Below are positions 49,479-57,785 of a stretch of DNA of 64,000 nucleotides, piece by piece. The position numbers and the translations under genes are program-made. The notes under the pieces are model-generated. The model made no database searches. It was not told the origin of the DNA and saw only the letters and a list, made by a program, of their open reading frames with translations. Location of the stretch: NCBI GenBank assembly GCA_910586825.1, contig CAJUJF010000008.1, forward strand, positions 1-64,000, in the 5' to 3' direction. Each line of letters begins with the position of its first letter. The first letter of the stretch is position 1. The DNA is from an uncultured Christensenellaceae bacterium. Lineage in GTDB: Bacteria > Bacillota > Clostridia > Christensenellales > Borkfalkiaceae.

Positions 49479-50252
49479 ATGGAACTTACGGCAGATTACC
49501 ATACGCACACCGTATACTCGGACGGCGACAATACGATTATGGAAAATGCGGAACAGGCGAAAAAAGTCGGCCTGCGCGAAATTGCGATCACGGAACACGG
49601 ATTTTCGCATATCTGGTTCGGGATCCGCAGAAAACAAATGCCGCAATTTATACGCGAAATCCGCGAAGCGGAACGGGTCACCGGCGTAAGAACGCTCGTC
49701 GGGATCGAGAGCAACATCCGCGGCAAGTCGGGTTTGTGCGATCTTACGGAAAAAGATTACGAGAATTTCGACGTATATCTCGCGGGGATCCACGTCTGCA
49801 TTTATTTCGACAAATACGCCGACCGTAAAATCGGCTGGGGAAGCTGGATGCGTTCCAAAATGCATATCAAACCCTCAAAAAGCCTGATCCGTTATACGAC
49901 GGAGGCGTATATCAACACCGTAAAGAAAAATCCGATCGACGTTTTGACGCACGTGAACTATCTCTGCTGGTCCGATGCCGTAGAGGTTGCGAAGTGTTGC
50001 CGAGATTACGGAACGTATATGGAGATCAGCTCCAAGAAACAGCACTTGACGGACGAAGAACTTGCCGCGGTCGCGGATACAGGCGTCCGGTTCGTCATCA
50101 ATTCGGACGCGCACTATATCGAACGGATCGGCGAACTGAAATTGGCGGAAGAGCAGATCAAACGGGTCGGCATTCCCCTTGACAGGATCGACAATATCGA
50201 CGGAAGACTGCCGAATTTCCGTTTCGCAGAATATAAAAAGCACCATTGCTGA
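49479..50252 (+). CDS. PHP-domain phosphoesterase
   Basis: 257 residues from ATG 49479. It starts ADYHTHTVYSDG, the HxH metal motif, then ITEHGFSH, IESNIRG, a His in LAGIHVCIY, and the final metal site NSDAHYIERIG. It is close to the YcdX/histidinol-phosphatase-like group; the phosphoester substrate is unknown. It occupies the place in the murB-whiA cluster where many Clostridia also carry rapZ and yvcK. Confidence 0.88.
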   Translation: MELTADYHTHTVYSDGDNTIMENAEQAKKVGLREIAITEHGFSHIWFGIRRKQMPQFIREIREAERVTGVRTLVGIESNIRGKSGLCDLTEKDYENFDVYLAGIHVCIYFDKYADRKIGWGSWMRSKMHIKPSKSLIRYTTEAYINTVKKNPIDVLTHVNYLCWSDAVEVAKCCRDYGTYMEISSKKQHLTDEELAAVADTGVRFVINSDAHYIERIGELKLAEEQIKRVGIPLDRIDNIDGRLPNFRFAEYKKHHC

Positions 50253-50259
50253 GGATACC

Positions 50260-51177
50260 GTGGCTAACTTCACGCACGACGTAAAACGAGATTTTTTGCA
50301 GGAATTTCCTGAGAGTAAGGATACCTGCGCGGCGGCGCTTTCCGCGCTTCTGAATACGGCGGGATATCGGTCTCAGCAGGGCGACGTCGTATTCGTAAGC
50401 GAGAACGAGTGCGTCGCGGAGTTTTTTTTACGTTTAACGGAAGTTTTCGCCGTACGGGCAGAACTCTGGACCGCAGCGCACGATCCGAAGCGCCAAAAGG
50501 ACAAGCTCACTTTTTTTTGCGCGGGAGAAGAGGCGAAACGCCTGCTCCTTTTCGCGTCCCCCGAAACGGGCGCGTTTCGGTTTGCGGAAGCGGACGACAC
50601 CGCGCTTGCTTATCTGCGCGCGGCGTTTCTCGGCGGGGGAAGCTGTACGCTTCCCCGCGGCGGCGCAAAGACGGGGTATCATCTCGAATTTTCGTTTTCC
50701 GGACTTGAACAGGCGGAGAGTTTTTGCGAAGTTCTCGAAACCTTTCAACTGTTCGGCAAAGTGTGTAAGCGCGGCGACCGCTTTGTGGTCTACTTGAAAA
50801 GCAGGGAAGCCATCAGCGATTTTCTTTCGGTATCCGGCGCAAACGCCGCGTTGAAACGCTTTGAAGAGGTTTCCGCCGAGCGGGAAGAGAGCAATCGGTT
50901 CAACCGCGTGAGTAATTGCTTTGCGGGCAACGCCGACAGATCCGCCATCGCGAGCGCAGGGCAGATCGTCGCGTTGGTCGAAATGCAGCACGAAACCGGA
51001 TTTCTCGGACTCTCCGACGAATTGCTCGAAACGGCGCGGACGCGGATCGAGAACCCGACCCTGTCGCTTTCGGAACTGTCGCTCAGACTCGGCGTTTCGA
51101 AGAGCTGTCTGAACCACCGTTTGCGCAAACTGATGCGGCTTGCGCAACAGATTAAAGATCCACACGAGAGGAATTGA
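50260..51177 (+). CDS. whiA: WhiA-family sporulation/division regulator
   Basis: 305 residues from GTG 50260. An N-terminal homing-endonuclease-like fold (FTHDVKRDFLQEF; YLRAAFLGGGSCTLPRGG, with the degenerate LAGLIDADG helices) is joined to a C-terminal helix-turn-helix (LSLSELSLRLGVSKSCLNHRLRKLMRLA), which is the WhiA signature. WhiA affects cell division and chromosome segregation in Firmicutes and sporulation in actinomycetes. It is 7 nt after the PHP gene, immediately before dnaE. Confidence 0.95.
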   Translation: MANFTHDVKRDFLQEFPESKDTCAAALSALLNTAGYRSQQGDVVFVSENECVAEFFLRLTEVFAVRAELWTAAHDPKRQKDKLTFFCAGEEAKRLLLFASPETGAFRFAEADDTALAYLRAAFLGGGSCTLPRGGAKTGYHLEFSFSGLEQAESFCEVLETFQLFGKVCKRGDRFVVYLKSREAISDFLSVSGANAALKRFEEVSAEREESNRFNRVSNCFAGNADRSAIASAGQIVALVEMQHETGFLGLSDELLETARTRIENPTLSLSELSLRLGVSKSCLNHRLRKLMRLAQQIKDPHERN

Positions 51178-51178
51178 T

Positions 51179-54100
51179 ATGACCGATTTCGTACATCTTC
51201 ACCTGCATACGGAGTACAGTTTGCTTGACGGCGCCGCAAAGGTAGACGATCTTGTCAAGCACTGCAAAGAGAACGGAATCGACGCCGTGGCGGTTACCGA
51301 CCACGGAAACATGTATACCTCCCTTCGGTTTGCCGAAAAATGCAAAAAGAACAAAATCAAAGCGATCATCGGCTGTGAATTCTACGTCGTCGACGATTAT
51401 CGCAAACGCATCGATCAGCACGCGGATCACCTGATCCTTCTCGCAAAAAACAAAGCCGGTTACATCAACCTCGTTCAGCTCGACTCCCTTGCGTTCGTCG
51501 ATGGATATTATTACCGCCCGCGGATCGATTACAACGTATTGAAAGAACATACCGACGGGGTCATCTGTCTTTCGGCGTGTCTTGCCGGCAGGATCCCGCG
51601 CTTTCTCATGGCGGGGGAATACGAAGAGGCGAAAGAATTCGCGCTCTCCATGAAAGCGGCGTTCGGCGAAGATTTTTATATCGAAATTCAGGATCACGGG
51701 ATTCCCGAACAGAAACAGATTTTACCGCTTCTCGTCAAACTCGCGCGTGAAACGGATATTCAGCTCGTTGCGACGAACGACGTGCATTACCTCAAAAAAG
51801 AGGATTGGGAGATGCAGGACGTGCTGATGTGCATTCAGACGAAGCGCACGTTGGACGATCCTACCCGTATGAAAATGCAGACGCACGAATTTTACATGAA
51901 GTCGGGCGACGAAATGGCGGCGCTGTTTCCGAATCTTCCGGAGGCGATTTCGAACACCCGCGTGATCGCGAATAAGATATCCGACACGGACACGCCGTTT
52001 CATCTGAAAGACGACGGTTCGCCCGTCTACGATAAGTCCCTGATCCCGCTCTATACGGCGGACGACGGCACACCTTCGCCGGAATTTTTGAGAAGACTTA
52101 CCGAAGAGGGGCTTCCCAAGCGTTACGGCGTCGTTACGGAAGAGATCAAAGCGCGCGCGGAATACGAACTCGGCGTCATCATTAAAATGGGCTTTGCCGA
52201 TTACTTCCTGATCGTTTGGGATTATATTAACTGGTCGCGCATGAACGACATTCCCGTCGGTCCCGGCCGCGGGTCGGGCGTCGGCAGCATCGTCGCCTAC
52301 GCCATCGGGATTACGAACGTCGATCCCTTGCGGTATGATTTGCTCTTCGAGCGTTTCTTGAATCCGGACCGCGTGTCGATGCCGGACTTCGACGTCGATT
52401 TCTGCACCGACCGCCGCGCGGAAACGATCGAATACGTCCGCCGCAGATATCATCCCGAAAACGTCGCGCAGATCGTCACGTTCGGAACGTTGGCGTCCCG
52501 CGCCGTCATCAAAGACGTGGGGCGGGTCATGCGCGTGCCGTATGCGGAAACCGATCGCGTTACCAAACTCATGGACGGAAAATCGAGTATTCGCGAACTG
52601 CTCGGGCTCAATCTCGAAAAGTGCCGCAAAGCGGTTGCCGAAACCGAACACGATCCCGACAAGCACGACGAAGCGTTGAAAAAACTCTCCGATCAGGAGG
52701 GGAAGAGAAACGCGGAATTCATTGAAATATACGAATCGGACGAAACACTGAAACGCGTGATCGACATGGGACTGCGGCTTGAAGGCATGCCGCGCCAGAC
52801 GGGCATGCATGCCGCAGGCGTCGTTATATGCAGTAAACGGATTTCGGACAACGTGCCGCTTTCGCGGAACGGAGAGGATATCACGACGCAGTTCGACATG
52901 AAGGAAGTCGAATCCATCGGCATGCTGAAAATGGACTTCCTTGCGTTGACGACGCTCACCGATATCAAAAAGACGCTCGACTATATTTACGAGGACACGG
53001 GGAATAAGATCGAATTCGGTCAGGAGTGCGACGATCCCAAAGCTTACGAACTGATTTCGGACGGGGATACCGACGCGGTGTTCCAGTTGGAACAAGGCGG
53101 CATGAAGCGTTTCATGAAACAGTTGCAGCCCAACTGTCTCGAAGATCTGATCGCGGGAATTTCGCTGTACCGTCCTGGTCCCATGGACTTCATTCCGAAT
53201 TATCTCAAAAACCGAAGCGATCCCGCGCATATCCGTTATCTGACCCCGCTTCTGAAACCGATCCTCGAAAAGACGTACGGCGTTATCATCTATCAGGAAC
53301 AGGTCATGCAGATCTTCCAGAACCTCGCCGGTTACTCTTTGGGTCAGGCGGACCTCGTACGCCGCGCGATGGCGAAAAAACACCGTTCCGAACTGATGGC
53401 GCAAAAAGACAAGTTCATCTACGGAGATATCGACAAAGGAGGGAACATCAGCGGTTGTCAGGCGCACGGAATTCCGCCCGAAGTGAGTTCGGAACTCTTT
53501 GCGCAGATGGAAAGTTTCGCCTCTTACGCGTTTAACAAATCGCACGCCGCCGCGTACGCCGTCGTAACGTACCAGACCGCTTATCTGAAAAAGTATTACC
53601 CCAAGGAATTCCTCGCGGGCGTACTCAACAACCGTATTACCAAAATCGAAGAGATCTCCAAGTACATCGTGTACATGAAAGAGAAGAATATCAAAGCGTA
53701 CCCGCCCGACGTAAACCGTTCGAAGGCATTTTTCTCCGTCGAAGGGGACGGGCTTCGGTTCGGGTTATGCGCGCTTCGCGGCGTGGGCGTCGGGGCAATG
53801 GACGCGGTGATCGAAGAGCGGGAGACGAACGGTAAATTCAAAGATTTTTCCGACTTTTTAATGCGCTGTACCAAATACATCAATAAGCGCATGGTGGAGA
53901 GTCTCATATTTGCGGGCGCGTTCGACAGCATGGGGCAATCCCGCTCGCAGTATGCGGCGGTATACGAAGAGATCATGCGGCGCATTGCGGGGATCGAGAA
54001 ACAGAAAGCCAGCGCGCAAATGTCTCTCTTCGGAGATATTATCGAAGACGAAGCGCCGATCATCGATTATCCCGCGATTCCTGAATGGGATACCGACGAA

Positions 54101-54763
54101 CTGCTCTCCCGCGAAAAGTCCGTTCTCGGCGTATACGTAAGCGGGCATCCGTTCGGTGCATACGCGCAGTATTTCAGCAACTGTTCTTTCCATACCGGTA
54201 AGCTCGCCGATTACGAGGAAGACGAAGAAACGGGCGACAGAGTTTACCAGCAGATCAAAAGCGGGGATGCCGTCACTATGGGGGGGATCGTCGCGGGCGT
54301 CAAACGGATCAATACGCGGGCGGGCGCAACAATGGCGTTTATCACGGTCGAAGATCTCTACGGAAGCATCGAGTGCGTCGCTTTCCCGCGGGTCTATGAA
54401 AAGATCAAACCGTTTTTGGGGCAGGATACCGTCGTTAAACTTTCGGGCAAATTGGATATTCCCGCGGAGAAGCTTCCCGTGATCGTGGTGGACAATCTGG
54501 AAGAGTTCCGCCTTCCCGAAAATACGGCGCCGCAGACGGGCGCGCAGCCGCAGGAAAAGGAAAAAGTGCTCTGGCTGGACGCGCGCAATCTTCCGGACGA
54601 TGAATTCGAAGAACTGCTCGACGTGATCGAAGGCTATGCGGGGAGTATGAAAACCAAGATTCTGCATGATGGAAAGCGTTTTGAGTTCTCCGTAAATCCT
54701 TCCCGCGCGTTTCTTGCGGAAATTCGCACCTTCCTGCCCGAAGAATGTGTGAAAATCGTATAA
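51179..54763 (+). CDS. dnaE: DNA polymerase III alpha subunit, DnaE type
   Basis: 1194 residues from ATG 51179. The PHP domain comes first (FVHLHLHTEYSLLDGAAK; VTDHGNMYTSL). The C-family polymerase core has the metal-binding Asp pair in MPDFDVDFCTDRR, near residue 404, and GPGRGSGVGSIVAYAIGI before it. Helix-hairpin-helix and tandem OB regions follow (IKSGDAVTMGGIVAGVKRI ~ residue 1035). Bacillota usually also have PolC; DnaE then extends primers on the lagging strand. It is two nucleotides downstream of whiA. Confidence 0.96.
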   Translation: MTDFVHLHLHTEYSLLDGAAKVDDLVKHCKENGIDAVAVTDHGNMYTSLRFAEKCKKNKIKAIIGCEFYVVDDYRKRIDQHADHLILLAKNKAGYINLVQLDSLAFVDGYYYRPRIDYNVLKEHTDGVICLSACLAGRIPRFLMAGEYEEAKEFALSMKAAFGEDFYIEIQDHGIPEQKQILPLLVKLARETDIQLVATNDVHYLKKEDWEMQDVLMCIQTKRTLDDPTRMKMQTHEFYMKSGDEMAALFPNLPEAISNTRVIANKISDTDTPFHLKDDGSPVYDKSLIPLYTADDGTPSPEFLRRLTEEGLPKRYGVVTEEIKARAEYELGVIIKMGFADYFLIVWDYINWSRMNDIPVGPGRGSGVGSIVAYAIGITNVDPLRYDLLFERFLNPDRVSMPDFDVDFCTDRRAETIEYVRRRYHPENVAQIVTFGTLASRAVIKDVGRVMRVPYAETDRVTKLMDGKSSIRELLGLNLEKCRKAVAETEHDPDKHDEALKKLSDQEGKRNAEFIEIYESDETLKRVIDMGLRLEGMPRQTGMHAAGVVICSKRISDNVPLSRNGEDITTQFDMKEVESIGMLKMDFLALTTLTDIKKTLDYIYEDTGNKIEFGQECDDPKAYELISDGDTDAVFQLEQGGMKRFMKQLQPNCLEDLIAGISLYRPGPMDFIPNYLKNRSDPAHIRYLTPLLKPILEKTYGVIIYQEQVMQIFQNLAGYSLGQADLVRRAMAKKHRSELMAQKDKFIYGDIDKGGNISGCQAHGIPPEVSSELFAQMESFASYAFNKSHAAAYAVVTYQTAYLKKYYPKEFLAGVLNNRITKIEEISKYIVYMKEKNIKAYPPDVNRSKAFFSVEGDGLRFGLCALRGVGVGAMDAVIEERETNGKFKDFSDFLMRCTKYINKRMVESLIFAGAFDSMGQSRSQYAAVYEEIMRRIAGIEKQKASAQMSLFGDIIEDEAPIIDYPAIPEWDTDELLSREKSVLGVYVSGHPFGAYAQYFSNCSFHTGKLADYEEDEETGDRVYQQIKSGDAVTMGGIVAGVKRINTRAGATMAFITVEDLYGSIECVAFPRVYEKIKPFLGQDTVVKLSGKLDIPAEKLPVIVVDNLEEFRLPENTAPQTGAQPQEKEKVLWLDARNLPDDEFEELLDVIEGYAGSMKTKILHDGKRFEFSVNPSRAFLAEIRTFLPEECVKIV

Positions 54764-54803
54764 ATCCAAGGATAAAATTGTTTCCTTTTTCGGATTATTC
54801 TGC

Positions 54804-54809
54804 TATAAT
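54804..54809 (+). promoter_or_regulatory. Extended -10 promoter of pfkA
   Basis: TGCTATAAT (54801-54809) is an extended -10 element. No good -35 is found at 17 bp, which extended -10 promoters can do without. Confidence 0.6.
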
Positions 54810-54842
54810 AATTAAGATAGAATCATCGGAGGAGTTGATGAG

Positions 54843-55805
54843 ATGAAACGGATCGGATTATTGACGAGTGGGGGCGACGCTCCCGGAATGAACGCGGCAA
54901 TCCGCGCGGTCGTTCGTACGGCAATTTATTTCGGTATGGAAGTATACGGGATCGAACGGGGATATTCCGGTTTGATCGAAGACAAAATGATGTCGATGGA
55001 AATGCGCAGCGTTTCCGACATCGTTCAGCGCGGAGGCACGCTGTTGCGTACGGCGCGCTGTCTTGAAATGCTGACGACAGAAGGGCAGAAAAAGGCGGTT
55101 TCGACGCTGGAAAAGCATGGGATCGAAGGCTTGGTCGTCATCGGCGGAGACGGTTCGTTCCGCGGGGCGAAAGCTTTGACCGAGAGTTTCGGGATCCCTA
55201 CGATCGGAATTCCCGGTACGATCGACAACGATCTGCAATATACCGATTATACGCTTGGATTCGACACGGCGGTCAATACCTGTCTCGAAATCATCAACAA
55301 GTTGCGTGACACCATGAATTCCCACGAGCGGATCTCCGTCGTGGAAGTTATGGGGCGGCATTGCGGCGATATCGCGCTTTACGCAGGCATTACGTCGGGC
55401 GCGGAGATCATCGTCGTGCCGGAAATCGCCTATGATATGGACGATATCATTATGCGCATCAACCGTTCCCGTTCGAGCGGAAAACATTCGAACATCATCG
55501 TCGTCGCCGAGGGCGCGACGAATTCGGAAGCTTTCGCAAAACAGTTGCAGGAACTTACGACTTATTCCGTGCGCGCAACCAATATCGGGCACGTCCAACG
55601 CGGCGGTTCGCCTACGATGGCGGACAGAATGCTTGCGGCGCAGTTCGGGAACAAAGCGGTGCGTCTGTTAAAAGACGGGATCGGAAACCGCGTCGTGGGA
55701 ATCCACAACAACGAGATCATCGATATGGATATCATCGAAGCCGTTTCGATGAAAAAGCATTTCAATTACGAATTGTACGAAACCCTGCAAATGATCTCGA
55801 TGTAA
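54843..55805 (+). CDS. pfkA: ATP-dependent 6-phosphofructokinase
   Basis: 320 residues, standard. ATP loop LTSGGDAPGMNAAIRAVV, catalytic IPGTIDNDL, fructose-6-phosphate-binding VMGRHCGDIAL and a late QRGGSPTMADRMLA. The Gly at the GGDAPG-type site (rather than GGDCPG of pyrophosphate enzymes) and GDGS (FRGAK) favour ATP as donor. It is the committed glycolytic step. GGAGG precedes the ATG. The dnaE-pfkA order matches other Firmicutes; pyk does not follow here. Confidence 0.96.
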   Translation: MKRIGLLTSGGDAPGMNAAIRAVVRTAIYFGMEVYGIERGYSGLIEDKMMSMEMRSVSDIVQRGGTLLRTARCLEMLTTEGQKKAVSTLEKHGIEGLVVIGGDGSFRGAKALTESFGIPTIGIPGTIDNDLQYTDYTLGFDTAVNTCLEIINKLRDTMNSHERISVVEVMGRHCGDIALYAGITSGAEIIVVPEIAYDMDDIIMRINRSRSSGKHSNIIVVAEGATNSEAFAKQLQELTTYSVRATNIGHVQRGGSPTMADRMLAAQFGNKAVRLLKDGIGNRVVGIHNNEIIDMDIIEAVSMKKHFNYELYETLQMISM

Positions 55806-55819
55806 CGAGCTTGAAACAG

Positions 55820-55845
55820 ACCCGCCTTGAAGGGCGGGTTTTGGT
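55820..55845 (+). terminator. Terminator after pfkA
   Basis: ACCCGCC (55820-55826) / GGCGGGT (55833-55839), followed by TTTGGTTTTT. Confidence 0.82.
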
Positions 55846-55893
55846 TTTTATCGGCGAATACGCAAAAAACTACAAAAAATTTCCAAATGGGTA

Positions 55894-55922
55894 TTGAAAT
55901 TTCCCCGAAAAAGTAATATAAT
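55894..55922 (+). promoter_or_regulatory. Promoter of fruK-HD unit
   Basis: TTGAAA (55894-55899), 17 bp, TATAAT (55917-55922); predicted +1 is 55929. Confidence 0.85.
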
Positions 55923-55928
55923 AACTTT

Positions 55929-55962
55929 GGAAGCGACGGCATAGCTTTTGCCGGGTACTTCC
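55929..55962 (+). promoter_or_regulatory. 5'-terminal hairpin in the fruK leader
   Basis: GGAAG (55929-55933) pairs with CTTCC (55958-55962) and CGGCA (55937-55941) with TGCCG (55949-55953). The stem begins at the predicted +1 and ends directly before the ribosome binding site GGAGG (55963-55967). It may stabilise the mRNA or tune initiation. Confidence 0.55.
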
Positions 55963-55976
55963 GGAGGACAGGCATC

Positions 55977-56903
55977 ATGATATTAACGGTTTGTATGAGT
56001 CCGAGCGTAGACGTAACGATAGAACTCGATTCGCTCAACGTCGGAAAAGTGAACGTAGTAAAGAGCAAAACGCTGTCGTTTACGGGAAAAGCTTTAAACG
56101 TTGCGATCGGCGTCGCCAGACTCGGCGCCGACGCGTTTGCAACGGGGTTCATGTATAACGAAAACGGAAACATGTTCGAACAGGCGCTCGACAAAGAAGG
56201 GGTTCCTTTCTCGTTTGTCTGGAACAACGGCAGGGTACGGGAAAATTATAAGTGCATCGATAAAAAGTCCATGCTGACCGAAATCAACGACGTGGGCGGA
56301 CAGGTAAGCGAAGAAAAACTCGTCGACCTCTTGCAGATGATCCGTTCGACGTCGATGCGCGCGGACGTCACCGTCATTTCGGGCGGCTTGCCCAGAGGGG
56401 TGGGCGCGGAATATTATCGGGAACTCTTCCGCGCGGTCGATTCGCGTTCTTTGAGAATCGCGGATACCGAAGGGACGAAACTGTTCGCCGCGCTCGAAGC
56501 GGAAATCGATCTCGTCAAACCGAATATCGACGAGCTGGAACAGACGCTCGGTCGGGAATTTACCGATAAATCGGAAATTCTTTCCGGATGCCGCGAACTG
56601 TTGGATCGCGGCGCAAAAGCGGTATTGCTTTCTCTCGGAAAAGACGGCGCGATCATTACGAACGGCACCAAGAATTATTATTGCAAGAGCATCAACGTTG
56701 CGGTCAATTCCACCGTGGGCGCAGGCGACGGCATGGTTGCCGCCGCGGCGACGATGATGCAACGCGGCGCCGATCTTTCTGACATTCTGCGCGCGGGCGT
56801 TGCCGCCGGTACGGCGACTGTCACGACGTTCGGCACGATTTCTTTTACGAAGAATAAATACGACGAGATTTTCGACGGTCTGACCGTTACGGAGTTTCAT
56901 TGA
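55977..56903 (+). CDS. 1-phosphofructokinase-type PfkB kinase
   Basis: 308 residues. PfkB-family features: ILTVCMSPSVDVTIELD at the start, TGKALNVAIGVARLG, and the anion hole/catalytic VNSTVGAGDGMVAAAA near residue 248 (GAGDG). The FruK/LacC branch is indicated by the N terminus and the absence of ribokinase motifs, so 1-phosphofructose or tagatose-6-phosphate is the likely substrate. No PTS fructose genes are near. It overlaps the following HD gene by one base (TGATG). Confidence 0.82.
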   Translation: MILTVCMSPSVDVTIELDSLNVGKVNVVKSKTLSFTGKALNVAIGVARLGADAFATGFMYNENGNMFEQALDKEGVPFSFVWNNGRVRENYKCIDKKSMLTEINDVGGQVSEEKLVDLLQMIRSTSMRADVTVISGGLPRGVGAEYYRELFRAVDSRSLRIADTEGTKLFAALEAEIDLVKPNIDELEQTLGREFTDKSEILSGCRELLDRGAKAVLLSLGKDGAIITNGTKNYYCKSINVAVNSTVGAGDGMVAAAATMMQRGADLSDILRAGVAAGTATVTTFGTISFTKNKYDEIFDGLTVTEFH

Positions 56904-57571
56904 TGTTGCCCGAGATGTCCGCGCTACGCTCCGACAGCGAAGTGGAAGCGATCATGGCGATGTCCGAAAAACAGATCGAAGCGCTCGGCTTTACCGAACA
57001 TTCCCGCCGTCATTCGGGGATCGTCAGCAAATGGTCGGGCGAAATCCTGCGTTCGCTCGGCAAAAGCGAAGAACGCGTCCGGCTGGCGGAAATCGCGGGG
57101 TATCTGCACGATATCGGGAATTGCGTCAACCGGAAAGACCATGCGCAGAGCGGCGCCATTTTGGCATATCGGATTCTGACCCGTCTCGGCATGAGCGCGC
57201 ACGACGCGGCGGACGTGATGATGGCGATCGGAAATCACGACGAGCAGTACGGTTTGCCGGTTTCGGACATTTCGTCCGCGCTCATTCTTGCCGATAAAGC
57301 CGACGTTCACAAAAGCCGCGTAAAAAAGCCGATCGCAAACGTGTACAAGGCAAATATTCACGATCGCGTGAACCTTGCCGCGGAGAGAAGCTATCTGACC
57401 GTCGAGAAAGAAACGGCGGTAATTACGCTCCATATCGAGATCGACACGGAGATCTGTTCGGTCATGGATTATTTCGAAATTTATTTCGGAAGAATGCAGC
57501 TTTGCCGCCGCGCGGCGGAATTTCTTGCATGCAAATTCTCGCTGATCATCAACGGCGTCGCGCTTTTATGA
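56903..57571 (+). CDS. HD-domain phosphohydrolase
   Basis: 222 residues from ATG 56903, sharing a base with the fruK-type stop. The HD motif is in LAEIAGYLHDIGNCVN, with further metal ligands in HSRRHSGIVSKW (first His), DHAQSGAILAYRIL and IGNHDEQYG. This is an HDIG-like metal phosphohydrolase for a nucleotide or similar phosphate; the substrate is unknown. The C-terminal third is a small alpha/beta extension ending in a hydrophobic segment. Coupling to the sugar kinase is tight but unexplained. Confidence 0.82.
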   Translation: MLPEMSALRSDSEVEAIMAMSEKQIEALGFTEHSRRHSGIVSKWSGEILRSLGKSEERVRLAEIAGYLHDIGNCVNRKDHAQSGAILAYRILTRLGMSAHDAADVMMAIGNHDEQYGLPVSDISSALILADKADVHKSRVKKPIANVYKANIHDRVNLAAERSYLTVEKETAVITLHIEIDTEICSVMDYFEIYFGRMQLCRRAAEFLACKFSLIINGVALL

Positions 57572-57638
57572 GTAAATGCGCCGTGTAACAGCCGCGCCTG
57601 TTGTTTCACGCCGCATATATCCGCATATTTCGACGCAA

Positions 57639-57716
57639 CCACAAGATATAGTGTCGCTGAAAAAATATTTTCACAAAATATTGTGGAAATCCTTGACAAG
57701 ACACAAAATATAGTAT
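57639..57716. promoter_or_regulatory. Three NrdR boxes in front of nrdD
   Basis: Box 1 CCACAAGATATAGTGT (57639-57654), box 2 TCACAAAATATTGTGG (57671-57686) and box 3 ACACAAAATATAGTAT (57701-57716). They match the NrdR consensus ACACWATATATWGTGT at 14, 13 and 14 of 16 positions. Starts are 32 and 30 bp apart, about three helical turns. Box 3 fills the promoter spacer. Confidence 0.85.
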
Positions 57717-57721
57717 ACAAT
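57693..57721 (+). promoter_or_regulatory. Promoter of nrdD
   Basis: TTGACA (57693-57698), 17 bp, TACAAT (57716-57721), overlapped by the third NrdR box. Confidence 0.88.
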
Positions 57722-57785
57722 AATGGCGTTCCTCTTTTCGGGGGACGCTGTTTTACTGTCATCTTTGTTTCAGGAGGAGAGAAAT

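Noticed and set aside
51722..53545. Minus-strand frame of 607 codons opposite dnaE
   Set aside because: Composition is typical of antisense frames in GC-biased third-position DNA; dnaE motifs cover the same bases on the plus strand.
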